From assembly GCA_027596075.1 (NCBI GenBank), contig JADGJC010000023.1, positions 62,001 to 126,000 of the forward strand: a stretch of 64,000 nt of DNA. Direction: 5' to 3'. Shown piece after piece: positions 44,477 to 56,880 of this stretch (position 1 is its first letter; each line of letters opens with the position of its first letter). This DNA is from Rhizophlyctis rosea (taxonomy: Eukaryota; Chytridiomycota; Chytridiomycetes; Rhizophlyctidales; Rhizophlyctidaceae). The notes under the pieces were generated by a model. That model did no database searches. It saw only the letters and a list, made by a program, of their open reading frames with translations, and was not told the origin of the DNA. Both the position numbers and the translations under genes were made by a program.

Positions 44477-46203
44477 TCAAACACCTGCCCCTACTCCACC
44501 CCAAACATCATAGAACTGCTGGAACGTAACTTTACAATGCATCGGCGGACTCACATCCCTTAATGCCTCCCGCAGAGCCTGCCCATCCAATCCATCGGAA
44601 TCAGGCTTGAACATCGTTTCCAACGCCAACACCTTCCCGCCCTCCAACGAAATTTGCACCACGACTTGCTTGCCAGCCCTTCCCGTGTTCTGCGGTACAA
44701 CCCTCTTCATAGCTACGTCCAGCCGCTTGATGTAGTCTACGAGCAACTGCAGGTCACAATCTTCGTGCGTTGGGGCGGAAAGGAGCACCATTTGCCCTAG
44801 ATCTACATGACCAGTTTTGGCTGCTGGTGCGGCACCTGCTGGCCTTTCTGGTTGGTGTGTCTGCCACCCGCCAGTAGATTTCAACACTGTCCCATCCATA
44901 GGGTTCACGTAAGTGTCTGACAGCCACGTGAGGCGGAAGTCTACGCCCCCCGGAATGGGAATCGTAATAGAAGTACCAGAGCTGATTGCATTCCGAAATT
45001 GTTGGTAATGCGCGGACGACACAAGGAAGAAGTATCCGTCTTCACGTTGGAGGAGGCTGGATGTAGGTTGGGCGGGGCAGAAATTGAATGTGCAGCAGCC
45101 CATTTTGCGCGGGGTGGTGGTTACTGATGGGTGGCTGACGGCGATGGGTTGGGTGAAGGTGGTGCGCCAGACAAAATAGGCGTCGACGTCGGTGTCGAGG
45201 TCTAGGGCGAGTGTTATGGGGGTAGAAACGGGAACTTGGGACATGATGCTGCGGAGTCGGTTGTGGCCTCTTGGTCTCACTGTCATGGTCAGGTGGGTTG
45301 CAGCCTTGGAGACAGATACACCTAGTATTGGAAAGTGAGGATTTGGAAATATGGGAAAGTACTCCGATGAAACAAATTGTACCTGCGGCATGGGCAAATA
45401 AGGTCTTCTCCACAAGAGAGCCCGCCAAATCTGCTTTGGAGCTGGTCTCTTGTCGGCTACGGTCGATCCAGAACACAAACGGGAAGAATCGATAATGAAA
45501 TGTAAGGTTGCCGAGGGCGCGCATCGTCCCATGGGATTCAGCTACGGCAGCTTCTGAAGGAGTGAGCAAGACAACATGAAGCGCATTACGCGGAATGGAG
45601 GTAATGGCAGGGATGGGCTGCGCAGGGATGTACGCGAGCATGAGGAACCGTCCCAGGAACAATCGGGCCTCACCAAGCTTGGTGAATTCGTACTCGCCAA
45701 CGATGCGACCTTGTTTGGCGAGCTCATAGACAATGGGAAAGAAGTTGATTGGATCGGTCGGGTAGGAATTGGGCGTTTCATTGGGAGCGCGCTTGACGGT
45801 GAAGAGGATTTCCTGCTGCCCTACGCTGGACAGACCGGAGGAGGCATACGTCCAGGCTGGGAAGACGTTGTTGCTTCCTGTAGAGTAGTCATGGGTATAG
45901 ATATTGATTTGGAGGAGCGTTGGTGTATCAGGGAATACGGCGATGGTTTCAATGAGTTCGGCGGGTCCCACTGATGATGGAGGCGGAGCACCGGGTGCGG
46001 GACCGGGATTGATGCTATAGGGTGGGGGCTCTGTTTGGTTGTTGATAGATGGATTCGCTGCAGGGGTCGCTGCTCCCGTCGTTGCCACAGAAGAGGATGC
46101 CCGAGCTGGGGCAGACGCATGTTGCGATGGTGATGATGAGGGGGCTCGCAGGTGGAGTCGGGAGCTTCGTCCCGTTCTTCTTCTTGAACAACTTGTCAAA
46201 CAT
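44477..46203 (-). CDS. Conserved-looking protein of unknown function, apparent 1-nt frameshift near the N-terminus
   Basis: The likely start (ATG at 46203) reads MFDKLFKKKNGTKLPTPPAS, but this frame soon departs from the long frame that follows. Dropping one C from a run of five at about 46140 joins it to SSSPSQHASAPARASSSVAT and the rest. The main frame then runs to the 61-nt intron 45322-45382 (GTACAA...ACTAG) and on to the stop at 44477. The total is about 550 residues: a disordered Pro/Ser/Ala-rich start, then an ordered region with QQEILFTVKRAPNE, FFPIVYELAKQGRIVG and FVFWIDRS, and a C-terminal half with VDAYFVWRTTF and CTFNFCP. Part of it loosely recalls Suppressor-of-fused-type folds, but I do not assign a family. 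Confidence 0.65.
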
Positions 46204-47126
46204 GGCTATCTTTTGCACCACAAAGATGACGATGGTATGCACAGCACAAGCAGACGATGATGGGTAGGTTTTGCAAGGACTGAAGAAGGAGATCGAGGGG
46301 TGAATCCTAAAGAACAAAAGTGTCTCATGAGAAACTTGACCTCCTTGACTAAGCGCTCAGACGGAATCGTCCTTTGTGGAATGAGGGGTGGAGGAAGCGG
46401 AGGGATCCGAAGGCAACTCCGCTTGAAAACATCACACACTCACCACAGGAGGTTGCACAGAGTTATACGAACCTCCTCCGGAGGGGTGCCACCAATATCC
46501 ACAAATCAGGGTCCTCCGAAATGTCTCATTCCTGGGCAAGGGTCAGCAACGAAGGTATCGTTATGGATGAGCTCAAGGGATTCGGCCATGGCATGATAGG
46601 ACTGCAAGGAGAGCAGTGTCCTGATTGAAGTCTGCATATTACCCGGCGTCGGATGGTGATTGATAAACGTGCCGGAACAGTTGTCGGAAATTGTCCATTT
46701 TCCGAACGCCCTTCATATACAGTCATTCCCATCGGTCCACTCTATGTAACTGATAGGCAGAAGCTTCAATTCTCTTGCATTACGAGTATGTCGATCGCAA
46801 GAGTTAACGTACTGGTGAAGTTGCTGACGCTTGGTTCAAAATTTCAAGAAGTCCCATGTCACTTGACGAAATTCGTGACTTTGCCTCAGTGGGTTGAGTC
46901 ATGCGGCGCAGTCATCACCTGGCCCGGGCGCACAAAGGGTTTTTGGAGGACACAATCCGAGCAAAGGAGTACAAAAGCCGCGTTCAGTCTGCGTCCCTCT
47001 CAGCGCTCCCCACTTTACCAACGACCACAGCAATATTGCATCGTTAGCTTTCAAACGCTGATGCTCAGAGGAGCTCACAGAACGTATCAATTTAGTCAAA
47101 ACTCAAAAGGTACATTTTCATCCGCT
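46204..47126. other. Divergent promoter region
   Basis: Lies between the unknown gene (minus, ATG 46203) and the TatD gene (plus, ATG 47127). The TatD frame is open upstream to 46653 without conserved sequence, so I leave it non-coding. Confidence 0.5.
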
Positions 47127-48269
47127 ATGTCCATACCACAATCAGCAACATACGCCTCCATCGTGAGATCTTCAATGCCTTCCACCCCAACCACTCCCGT
47201 AACTCGCACGTCCCCACCACCCCGCACTCCGTCTCCAACTACTCCAATGCCACCACCTCTCCTCGTTGATATTGGTGCCAATCTGACCCATCGATCTCTC
47301 TTGCCGACCGAGCCACATCTGACTGCTGCATTCGAGGCAGGGGTCCAGTGCATCATCATCACGGGCACTAGTGTGCCGGACAGTAGGAAGGCTGTCAAGA
47401 TCTGTCATGACTTCAAAGGCAGAGGAGGAATGCCGAAGCTGTTTTGCACTGTCGGTGTCCACCCGCATGATGCCGGGAGAGCTCTGACCTCTCATGGCGG
47501 TGTCGATGGTGTTGCTAAAGTGTTGGAGAAATTGATTCAGGTATGTTTGCAGTGGCAGTCCAAGCGATCTCCCGAGTCATGTGCATAATGTGCCGAACCT
47601 ATGCTCCAAATCAATCCCTTGCAGGAGAATCGGGATGTGGTTGTAGCCGTTGGAGAATGCGGCTTAGATTACGACCGGAATTTTTCATCACACCAAGATC
47701 AGGAAGCCATCTTTAACATGCACCTGCGCTTAGCACAAAAGCTTGACATGCCACTCTTTCTCCATGAGCGTGATGCTTACGAAGCTTTTGTCGTTCATCT
47801 CGATCGATTCGCCGCACCCAGTGAAACAAACACCGACACTTCCTCTCCAACCAAACCCCTCCGCGGAGTAGTCCACTGCTGGACATCCGGCGACACCACC
47901 CACCTCCAACACTACCTGTCCCTCGGGTACCACATCGGGATCACAGGCTGGGTCTGTGATCCAAAACGTGGTGCCGCCCTCGCAGCCGCATTACCCTCCA
48001 TCCCCCGAGATAAACTCATGATTGAAACGGACGCGCCTTTCCTGATTCCTCGTAATGCGCCGAAGAGTTCCAGACGTGGCGGAGGGCAGAAAGTCAATGA
48101 GCCTGTTTTGTTGCCATATGTTGCCAAGAGAGTTGCCGAGCTATATGGTGTTGGAGTTGGGGAAGTAGCCGAGTGGACTAATACGAATGTCAAAGACTTG
48201 TTTGGGATTGAACTGGGTGAAGGGAATGTGATGGGAGATAGTGAAGAAGTGGTCGGTGTAGATCGGTGA
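47127..48269 (+). CDS. TatD-family metal-dependent hydrolase/DNase
   Basis: Two exons (47127-47540, 47625-48269) give 352 residues. After a Ser/Thr/Pro-rich N-terminus, the TIM-barrel motifs appear in order: LLVDIGANLTH (eukaryotic variant of the first metal motif), VQCIIITGTSV, TVGVHPHDAG, VAVGECGLDYDRNFS (metal-binding Glu), MPLFLHERDAY, VVHCWTSGD and MIETDAPFLIPRN (metal-binding Asp). TatD proteins are Mg-dependent nucleases with 3'-exonuclease activity linked to DNA repair and apoptosis-like DNA degradation. The ATG at 47127 is one of several possible N-terminal starts; another Met lies 17 codons further in. The gene is convergent with the cyclase gene. Confidence 0.93.
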
Positions 48270-48617
48270 ATGGGCAAATGGGAAGAAGGCGCAATCCAAA
48301 CAGATAGGTCATATAGAAACCACATCCCTGTACATATTCATCCAACTACATCCAAATGTAAATATGAAAAAGGCGTGATATAGAGTGCCAGTTAAGCCAC
48401 GCTCAAAAGAAGGGCGAAGATGCGTTCTTACAATGGTCCCAATCTCATTGGAAAGAAAATCATATTCTAGATCTCCTCAGACCTAACGCAAGTTACACTA
48501 CATAGATTCCAAGATCCCAAACCAAAGCCGAATCTCTAATCTCTACCGACATGTACCATGTTCATGCGGAACATCCCTACAAATTTGGACGTCCGTATCC
48601 ATTGGAGGCCTCCAGCC
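48270..48617. other. Convergent 3' spacer
   Basis: Spacer of 348 bp between the TatD stop (plus) and the cyclase stop (minus); AT-rich in the middle. Nothing else was seen. Confidence 0.5.
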
Positions 48618-51600
48618 CTAAGAGCTGCCCGCACTAGCATTCCCAATGCTTCCGCCACCAACGCTGTTTCTCTCACTTCCGCTGGCGGCGGGGTTGGGTG
48701 TTGTACTGTTGCGACCACGACCCATCCGATCCATTTGCTTGGAGGCAGGCGGTCGCTGCCCGGCACGGGAGCCCCCTTGGCTGGTGCCTGAGCCAGCTTG
48801 TTGTTTGCGACCTGTGACCCAGTAGGTGTTCATCGTGATGCCGCCTTCGATTGTGACTGTGAAGTTTTGGAAAGTGATATGGGTCAACGGAGGATTCAAT
48901 AACCACGCTGGCGACAAAGTCCCTTCAAAATCAGCCAGCCCCATTCTCACCTTCACCCCTCTTCTCAAAAACAAACTGATCGCCCACCAAATCCACAGTC
49001 GCCTGACTAACATGCACCCGATTGGGCGCACTCTTCTGTTCCATCTGCGCAGCGATATTGACCGTGTCGCCGAAGATGGCAAACTTGGGCATCACGACAC
49101 CCGCGACGCCACCGACGCAGGGACCAGAGTGCACGCCTATGCGGACGTGGAGTTCGGGTTTGACTTGGTCGGACATGTCAAGTTTTTTCACTTGGTCGGC
49201 GAAACGGAGGGCGCAGTCTAGGACTTCGATGGCGTTGCGGGCGGCGGAGTCGGCGGAGCTGTAGGAGGGAGGAGGGTTCAGTGTGGGAAGGAAGGGGATG
49301 GGACGACGGGAGGAGAGGGGAGGGCAGGAATGGGAGAGGATTACCTGTTGAGACCGCCAACAATTTGGTACGCATCACCAACGGTTTCGGTTTTGTAGAT
49401 GTCCTGGTAATCATCCAAAGTTTCGTCGAATCCGGTGTAGAGCCTGTTCAGCAGACTGACGATTTGCTGTGGGGAGCTGCTAGCTGTTTTCGTTTATAAA
49501 GTGTGAAAAGGGAAAAAAAAGAATATCATTAGAATTCTGTCAGCTCCACCAAATAACACCATTCTCCCATGTGCCAGATACAACGGGGAAGCAGGAAGAA
49601 GCGCTGGAGGCAAAAAGCCGATATCCTCACAAACAAAACAGGAAGAAAAAAAACCCACCAGTCAAATTCGTAAACTGCACAATATCCGCCTGCAAAATCG
49701 TCACACACTCAAAATCCTTCGGCTCAACTTCATTCCCCATCTTCAGCTCATCCGCAACATAACGCGGCAACATCCCGTACAACAACGTGTTGCTGACTTC
49801 GTTGTCGGCTTCTAGCGCATTGGCGGCTTGCTGGGTTCTTAACAGGGCGTCCATCTCAGCATGGTGTTGGACTTTAAGTTGTTTGTATTCGTCTTCTTGG
49901 TCTTGGAGGAGACGACCCATTTCTTCTTGGTGTTCGCGTTTGAGGCTGTCCCGGAATTCGCGTTGTTGGATGCGGAGGGTTTCCATTGCCTGGTAGTGGT
50001 GGTGTTAGATTGGGATTGTGAGTATATAGTGTTCAAACGCATTTCCCCGGAAAAGTAGGCGAGCAGAAACAACGAAGACAACAAACTGACCTCAGCCTGC
50101 TTCTTCTGCGTAGCAGCAACCCTCTCAGTCTCCTTCTTCGCCTCAGCCTCCAACTCCGCCAGATTATCCGTAGCCCCAATATTCTCATCCAACTGCCTCT
50201 CCAACTCACTCTCAGTCGTCATCTCCGAAAACTCACTTCCATCCTCACTAACACCAACACTCTGCGCTACACTCCTCTTCCCCTTCACATCCCCACCAGC
50301 ACTTGGAGCATCATCATCCTCATCCTGCTCCTCCTGCGAGAGCGCACGAAGCTGTTCCTTGAGGGCTTCTTCGGCTTGGAAGAACTGCTTCTCGCGCTGC
50401 TTGGCGGCGATTTTCTGTTGACGGGTGAGTTGGCGGGCTTCGTGGCGTTGTTGGGAGATGGTGCGGGCGGCTTTGAGTTGGAGTTGGCGTTGAGTTTGGA
50501 AGGCTTTGAGGGAGCCGGCTTGTTCGTTTGCTTGATCTTGTTCGGCTTCCATTTCTTTGCGTTGTTCGGCTTCGAGTTCGAGTTCTTGTACTTTCTGGTC
50601 GGCGATGGTGTTTTCTGGAGGAGGGTTTGAAAGATTTGACATCAGTTTCATGCAGCGATTCGGGTAGTTTGAGACTTTCATGTCTACCGTTACGGTCCAA
50701 TGTCTTCCGTGCCCAAACAAAAAAAAACCAACTCACCGAACTCATCAACCTGTCCCAACTCCAAATCACAAATCTGACTCATATGCTTCAACTTCAAGAG
50801 ATGCTCCTCTCTCAGCTGTTCCGCCTCCTTCTGCATGCGCAGCTTCAACTGCAGCATGCGAGCCTCATGCAGCTTTTGGGCTTCATGCTTGTTGATCAGT
50901 TTAGCGTTCATGCCTTGTTCGGAGGCGTTGGTGACGAATGTGTCCAGCTCTTTGTCTTCGTAATCGGCTAGAAGGAGCTTGCGGTAGATGGCCATATTCT
51001 ATTGTGGGGTGTAGTAAGGCGGCACGAGGGGAAAACAGGCCACAATCAGAACCAGTGCGCTTGTTTTTGAAAATAAGGCAATGCAGTACCTTCAAGATCC
51101 TCTGCTGACTCTCCTGCAACCCCTTCCTCTCCCTCTCCTGCCTCGTCTCCACACTCAACATCCGCATCGCAAACGCCTGCCGCCTCTCTGCCAACCTCTT
51201 CTTGACGCCCACAACTTTCTCGCCGGCCTCCTTCCGCTGCCTCACGTTCATTTTCAATGCACGAGCCTCACGCGCAATGATATCCAGGAACCGACGGCTG
51301 TCTTCTTCTTCTTTAAGGGTCTTGGCTTCATCGATTTGTCGTTGCCCAAGCTGTTGGCGTTCGAGTTCTTGACGCTCGAGGAGGAAACGGCTTTCGGCGA
51401 CGTTGGCTTCGCGGACGTGGGCTTCGTCGATGCGGAAGTTGTTGAGGCGGTGCATGCGTTCGATTGTGGATTGGATTACTTCGTTTTCCTATGAAGATGA
51501 GAGTGAATGAGGAGGCTGCAGTGGGATTGCACATGAAAGGTGACGGAGACACATACCCGATCCAACGCCATGCGCAATGCTTCATCCTCCATCTTCATGA

Positions 51601-51736
51601 GCTGGAGTGTACGGTCCAACTCATCGGCCTGGAGTGTTCGAAACTCGGCGGTGGTCTCGCTCTTCTGTGCTACCTCACCGCCTTGCGGATTAGCTGGCAC
51701 GACCGCCATCGGGTTTTCGACTTTAGCGTCTGCCAT
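48618..51736 (-). CDS. Coiled-coil class III nucleotide cyclase, guanylate-cyclase-like, with altered catalytic residues
   Basis: Eight exons, in order 51736-51557, 51488-51090, 50998-50737, 50614-50091, 49989-49659, 49483-49345, 49258-48951 and 48856-48618, give 793 residues with agreeing phases. The first ~490 residues are almost wholly coiled coil (Glu/Gln/Arg/Lys-rich). A guanylate-cyclase-type linker follows (NTLLYGMLPRYVADELK), then the cyclase domain: VTILQADIVQFTNLT (first metal Asp), IYKTETVGDAYQIVGGLN (second metal Asp and the purine-selecting Glu), RIGVHSGPCVGGVAG, and MPKFAIFGDTVNIAAQME. The Glu favours GTP. The partner position usually filled by Cys is Ala, and the transition-state Arg of N-x3-R is Gln. 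There is no membrane segment, so it should be soluble. The C-terminal ~60 residues are Gly/Ser-rich. It may work as a heterodimer subunit. Confidence 0.93.
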
Positions 51737-52486
51737 TCTCGTTGTCTAGTGCTGTCTTCAGTCTCTTGTTGTTGATGATGTTGCCCGCAACCCCAAAAAC
51801 AACTGGAAGGTGACAAGAATAACACAGGAATCTCAAAAATTTCAAAAATGATCAAAAAAGAAGTCAGGAAGGCATGAGAACCGCCGGCAGGAAGGTGTGA
51901 AGATATTGATGGCCCCTCAGTTATATCCATTCATTCCCAACAATTGATGTGTATCCCATTTCCCGCACTTTTGCGTTCCCTACCCTTCGGGTTTTGACAC
52001 CGATCAATAATAGGAACCCTCAAACAAAACGTAGGTCGGAGCTCGTGAATTCCGCCATGAATGGCGTCCCTTTACGGTGGGGGCATCAAGCTGACACAGC
52101 ATTGAGGGGTCAACAAGTCATCTCAACGAAAAAGCCACGGATCTTTATATCATCCTGTGATTGATGCAGATCCGGATTCCGCTTTGAGAATAGGTCCGAT
52201 TGATCCGAAAGTTGAGGTTTGACGTTACTTGTTCATTTGTTGGCCGTAAGGTTCTCAAACGCAGCGGAAAACAGAGTGAAAACACGGACATACACCACCA
52301 CCGTCAGGATTTGGTACGCACCGTGATGAAATTTACATAAATACCATACATGATCAAATTTACAATTGTTTACAATGCTGTTTGCTACTTCCGGATATCC
52401 AAAAGACTGCAATTTGCGATTTCGGGCGACTTAGCTAAAGCCTTTTAGAGAAATTAATGGACAAGAACAATGGCTGTAGTTGCGAT
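51737..52486. other. Intergenic region, nothing identified
   Basis: Holds the promoter of the cyclase gene and the 3' flank of DPH3, both minus strand. No gene or repeat was seen. Confidence 0.5.
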
Positions 52487-52945
52487 TTATGCAACAGCGA
52501 CGGGTTCAGAGGCGAATTGGAAGGTGGTGTCCTCCGAGTCGTCTTGGAAGTCTTCAGGGTCGTAAATAACACTGATGTGAATGCTGGTCAGTAAATCGGC
52601 GAGTGTGCAACGGAAATGATGTTTTTGAGCGTCTGAGTCTTACCGGATGATCAACGAGCAACTCGGACACCGAGCAATTTCCTCCCCGTCTTTGATTTCA
52701 TCCTATGCCGAAAGGTCTTAGCTCAAGTTCTACTCTCCCCGAAAATGAAAGCGGAAAACACACCTCGGTTATCTGGAACTTATCTCCGCAAGGACACGGG
52801 TAGAAATACGTCTTGGTATCTTCGTCGAAGTCCATGTCTTCAATTTCCACCTGGTAATGGTTTCCCAAAGAAAAAAGTTCAGCGAAGACCTTCCCCCGAC
52901 TCAACGGAAACTGTCGCAACACACCTCATCGTAGAAACTCGTCAT
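52487..52945 (-). CDS. DPH3: Diphthamide biosynthesis protein 3 / Kti11, CSL zinc-finger protein
   Basis: Four small exons (52945-52925, 52850-52764, 52702-52644, 52571-52487) give 83 residues, the family length. The sequence begins [20 protein letters not shown]. The four metal-binding cysteines are in YPCPCGDKF and [12 protein letters not shown], followed by the conserved YDPEDF. Dph3 carries iron and donates electrons to the radical enzyme Dph1-Dph2, which makes diphthamide on elongation factor 2. As Kti11 it also serves Elongator in tRNA wobble-uridine modification. It acts in the cytosol. The first intron follows only seven codons. Confidence 0.97.
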
Positions 52946-54005
52946 TTTGTCCAGAGCAGCGCCCACTGGCGGGAGAAGAGGTTGCTTACAACGTCTGTGG
53001 TATTGCGGTTGACTTTGGTGGAAATAGTGGGAGAAGTCGACGTTGTGAAATATAGAATTGGAGAATGCAAACAATCGGTAGGTGAATAGTGTGGTGCGGG
53101 GAGTTTGGAAAGTTCGGGAGTGGTGGCGCTGTCACAAGCCTCATGCGGCCTGTGCCACAATTATAAAGGTGCCAAAAAGCTTCGACCCCACCTGTCTCTC
53201 TTTGCTCTCTACAATTCATCCTCCAGCTCTCCGTCAAGCTCGTCAAAGGTGCAAGGCCATATCACTCGGTGCATTCTCCGGGGGTATATGAAGGTGGTTC
53301 GTACAGCGTCAGACGTTCTCTGCAGCTCACGACCGCCGGATACCAATCGAGTCTCGTTCTGGGTGGGGAGTGCTACACTTTGGGGTTTTATGCCTTTGAG
53401 CGAGACGACTGCGCTCTTTGGCTATACCTTCAATGCTGTCGACTCTGGCTAACCTGTGCACTGGAACAATGACCACGGGCATCGACATGCTGGAGACTTT
53501 ACAGGTAAGTCCCCCCCACCCCCATTCTTTTTACGAGGAAACACCGGATACGTGGTAAATTTACTTCCACTCGGGTTGGAAATGGCGCAATATCATCCAT
53601 AACAGATCTGAAAAAAGTGAGGTTGCCTTCGTTGCGCTCGCTGGTGCGGTTTGAACCCGCTCCCAGATACACGGATGGTGTTCTGCTGTTTCCAACTGAG
53701 TCAATGAGCGAGATTCCGTTGTCAGCAAGATGGGTGTTGGCATCTCTCTGCAGAAGCCTCACAAGTTATGCACCTTGCAAGTGTGACGTCGCAGGGTGCT
53801 TCCTCTCATAATGCCAGCTCTACGGACGAAAGTAGTCTAGAACCACATAGTAACACCACCGCCGCACTGCTGCCGACGTCTCAAAATATATTTACACTGT
53901 AAAAAGTCCACGCTCAAAAATAAAACGGACCCACACAACAAATGCTTGCTTTTGTACAAAAATGTAAACGTGTGATATCCCCTCATGCCAAACCACCACC
54001 ATCCA
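52946..54005. other. Intergenic region with no supported gene
   Basis: Holds the DPH3 promoter and the KEX1 3' flank. Frames at 53105-53472 (plus) and 53499-53762 (minus) have no recognisable domain. A GTAAGT donor-like site at 53501 follows a short open stretch, but I could not find a partner exon in frame. Confidence 0.45.
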
Positions 54006-56880
54006 TCACCGTGCAATAGGTCCCAACTGATGTCCTTCCTCCCCATCATCCGGATTGTAAAATAAGTCTTCGTCCTCCCCTGACACTTCTTGCCTGTGAA
54101 GAAGGCCAGTTCTCAATATACATCCAAAGAGGATTTTCAAACGGAAGACGTGGTACGTACCAGCCACTGGAAGGAACGCCGCCCTCTTCCATAACGCGTG
54201 GTCTGCCATCCGCAGTCTTGTCTCCAAAGTATTTTCGCCATTGTAGGATAGCACAGGTGATCATCGTCATGAGGAGGAGGACGAGAAGAACGGTGCCACT
54301 ACGTATGACAATGATTAGTCCGACGGACAAACAGCTTATCCAGTTGCAACGAAATCGAGGTCATCGTCAACATACGCCATATAATAATGCGTTTCCTTCT
54401 TGGGGTCCGCTTGAGTGCCAGACGGTGTGGCCTTGATACTCGGCTGGAAACATAATCCGTCATCAGATACCGCCACATGCTGACCCGATTATGATATTAC
54501 GAAAACTCACATCAATCAAAGTCATATTCACGCTCTTCACGCCAACAAAGTTATTCCACATCTGCAAAGCCGCCACCGGCTCGTCCACAGGCACCATGTG
54601 ACTGCCGTTATGGAAGACCACGAATGACAGATTGCGTGCACTTTGGACAGTGCCAATCACTCGGTTGTCGATGTGCCAGTTGAAATTGGTGGATTCCTAG
54701 ATGTTTGCGGGCGTCCTGCGTTAATCGACGCAAGCGGATGTATACGAAGTTGTCAATGGGTTACCTGCATGCCTTGCGCTCCATTCCAATGTAGGTTATC
54801 GACCATTGCCCGCGTGCCATACCAATTGCAAATGACATCTTGTGCGCCACTATATTGTTCGGCAGATTTAGAAGTGACGTATGGTATGCTGGACATAACA
54901 ACGTGGCCCCACCTGAAAAGTAACACTTTGGTGTTCTTCAGCAGTTCTGGCAGAAGCTATCATAGAAGATTATCAACTTTACAGTTCGATCAAACGTAGT
55001 CAAATCATATTTGCAAACAAACCTGATAGGAAGGTCGGCTGGCGTCCCTCATCAAAGCGTACAAAACGGGATCGTTGCATTCCTCCCACTTGCTCTTTTT
55101 CTTCTCGACATGAAGAGCGTTGACAACTTCGGGTTTCTGCACGAAGGATATGAACGGAGGTTCGAGGTGAAACAGCAGAATTGTTAGCACGAACCTGTAG
55201 GTACACTTGCACGTCGGGAACACTGGGAGGCCACTTGAGCAGACCACAGCGGTCGTCGGGTCCTTGATCTCTCAGACGCATGTCGTAGATATTGAGGCAA
55301 TATACTCCCCTAATGGATAAATGTTAGTGGCGCCGATGACGTTGGTCGTGCCATCACGTCACACGTACTTTGCTTTGTCTCTCTCGGAATAATCGATTAC
55401 TTGGTTAAAGATACGCTCGCAAACATCGTCCTTTATCGGATCTGCTCTCTTGTAGTTCTCCTCACATCGCGTCCAATCCCGTTCCGCATCTTCCTGTGTC
55501 GCGTATTACACCCGTCAGCACCATCTGTCATAAGTGGGCAAGGACAATTCCAGGAGTACATACAAGCCATTTTCCAGCAAGTAAATTGTTGTCCTTCGCA
55601 AAAGGCAGGTATTGGGAATACTGCGCACAATACAGTAAATTTCTTGGAATGCAAAAGTGGCCGTGACGCAGCAACTTGTACACACCTGCCGTAGAGGATC
55701 CATCCAACCATTGCCGACAGCGATGCCTTCAACGTTATAAATGGCCTGCGAAAACAATTAGGAGGAGTCAATACCCATATCTGTACGATTTACCTGACCT
55801 TTCCTGTTCTGTCCGCGATCTGCCCTATTCCCAGCATGCCCGACGCGACATATGGAACGTATTGACCTGCATAACTTTCCCCAGCGATGTACATCTGGTG
55901 AAGAGTTAGTTCCGTGCTGATGTGGCTTCACCAACATTGAACCCACATCTGAACGCTTCAACTCCGGGAAAATCGTGAAGAAGTTATCCAAGAATCCCAA
56001 AAAATGTTCCACCACCTGGCAATGATTTTTGTCAGCTCTCGTCTCTATCTGGAAACCACATTTTGCATACCTCCAACTCGTTCTGTGGTATTGTTAATTC
56101 CCGCACATTCGTGAAACTGAAACCCGTTTCGACAGGCTGATCAACTACATTGAATGTCAGCGAGCGTGCAAGATGACCCAATGTCCGCTGGTTCGTACCG
56201 TAAAGAATGTCCGTCCACTCTGTCCAACTGTAAGGATTGACTCTGAGTCCCGCCCCGTTCTCTGTCACTTGAAAAGGACCATTCTCTAGGAACATCCCGT
56301 CCATGCTGCACCAAATGTCAATGTCCCCATCGACCAATATTTTGTGAGGTTCTAGCTTACCTAGAGCTACGATATGGGATGTAGTTTAGTTCGCCGTGTA
56401 ATTTCCGGACGGCAAGCCAAGTCAAATACATACCATCCTGGACCACCATTCAGCCATATCATCTAAAAGGTCACATGAGTAAGACCGCGCCATCAATTTA
56501 GAAGGGCTGATACTGACCAGTTTCCTCTTCTTGGCATAATTCTGTGCTCGAACGAGCCAGAAGAACAACTCAGCGTTCTCGTTCTCGTCTTTGACGGGAA
56601 CATGGCTGTTGCGATATGAGTTAATTGAACGTCTGATTATTCACGATTGGAAAACCTACCCCGCGTGCATGATGAATTTGTCAGCCTCGGCTTGTGGGAG
56701 ACCAGGTAGAGATGGTACGAAATAGTCTGCTTGTGCTGTTTTGGGAGTCAGATACTATTGTGGTTTGTGCCTGCCGTTCCCACGGTACGTGCCTGGAAGT
56801 TTTGCCCGAACCGCGGTAGTCCAAGCCAGAAGCAGAAGTGCTACGATGTAACCCATGTGGGATCTCCGTTTTGACCACAT
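54006..56880 (-). CDS. KEX1: Kex1-type serine carboxypeptidase (carboxypeptidase D), Golgi membrane
   Basis: A many-exon gene with introns of about 50-90 nt; the junctions I checked keep the frame. The N-terminus is a signal sequence (MGYIVALLLLAWTTAVRA). Then come LIIWLNGGPGCSSMDG, the oxyanion region, catalytic Ser in IAGESYAGQYVPYVA, GIAVGNGWMDP, catalytic Asp in LLFSGAQDVICNWYG, and catalytic His in FHNGSHMVPVDEP. A single C-terminal membrane span follows (VLLVLLLMTMITCAILQWRK), then an acidic cytosolic tail (GEDEDLFYNPDDGEEG). This is the full Kex1 plan. In the late Golgi it removes basic residues exposed by Kex2 cleavage of secretory precursors. The start is the ATG at 56880; an ATG eight codons downstream is also possible. 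It is divergent from LTN1 across 550 bp. Confidence 0.94.

Noticed and set aside
48902..48950. Reading the cyclase through RMGLADFEG as coding
   Set aside because: A GTGAGA donor and a TTCACAG acceptor remove this stretch and join KRGE to VTIEGGITMNTYWV, which matches the family C-terminus.
53640..53700. Minus-strand GGTTCAAACCG with a CTCAGTTGG-like A-box upstream
   Set aside because: The D-stem does not pair, the T-stem has only four pairs and no acceptor stem forms, so it is not a tRNA.
53499..53762. Minus-strand frame with SLIDSVGNSRTPSVYLG, slightly like the N-terminus of Hsp70
   Set aside because: Only a short resemblance, no nucleotide-binding loop before it and no continuation; judged to be chance.
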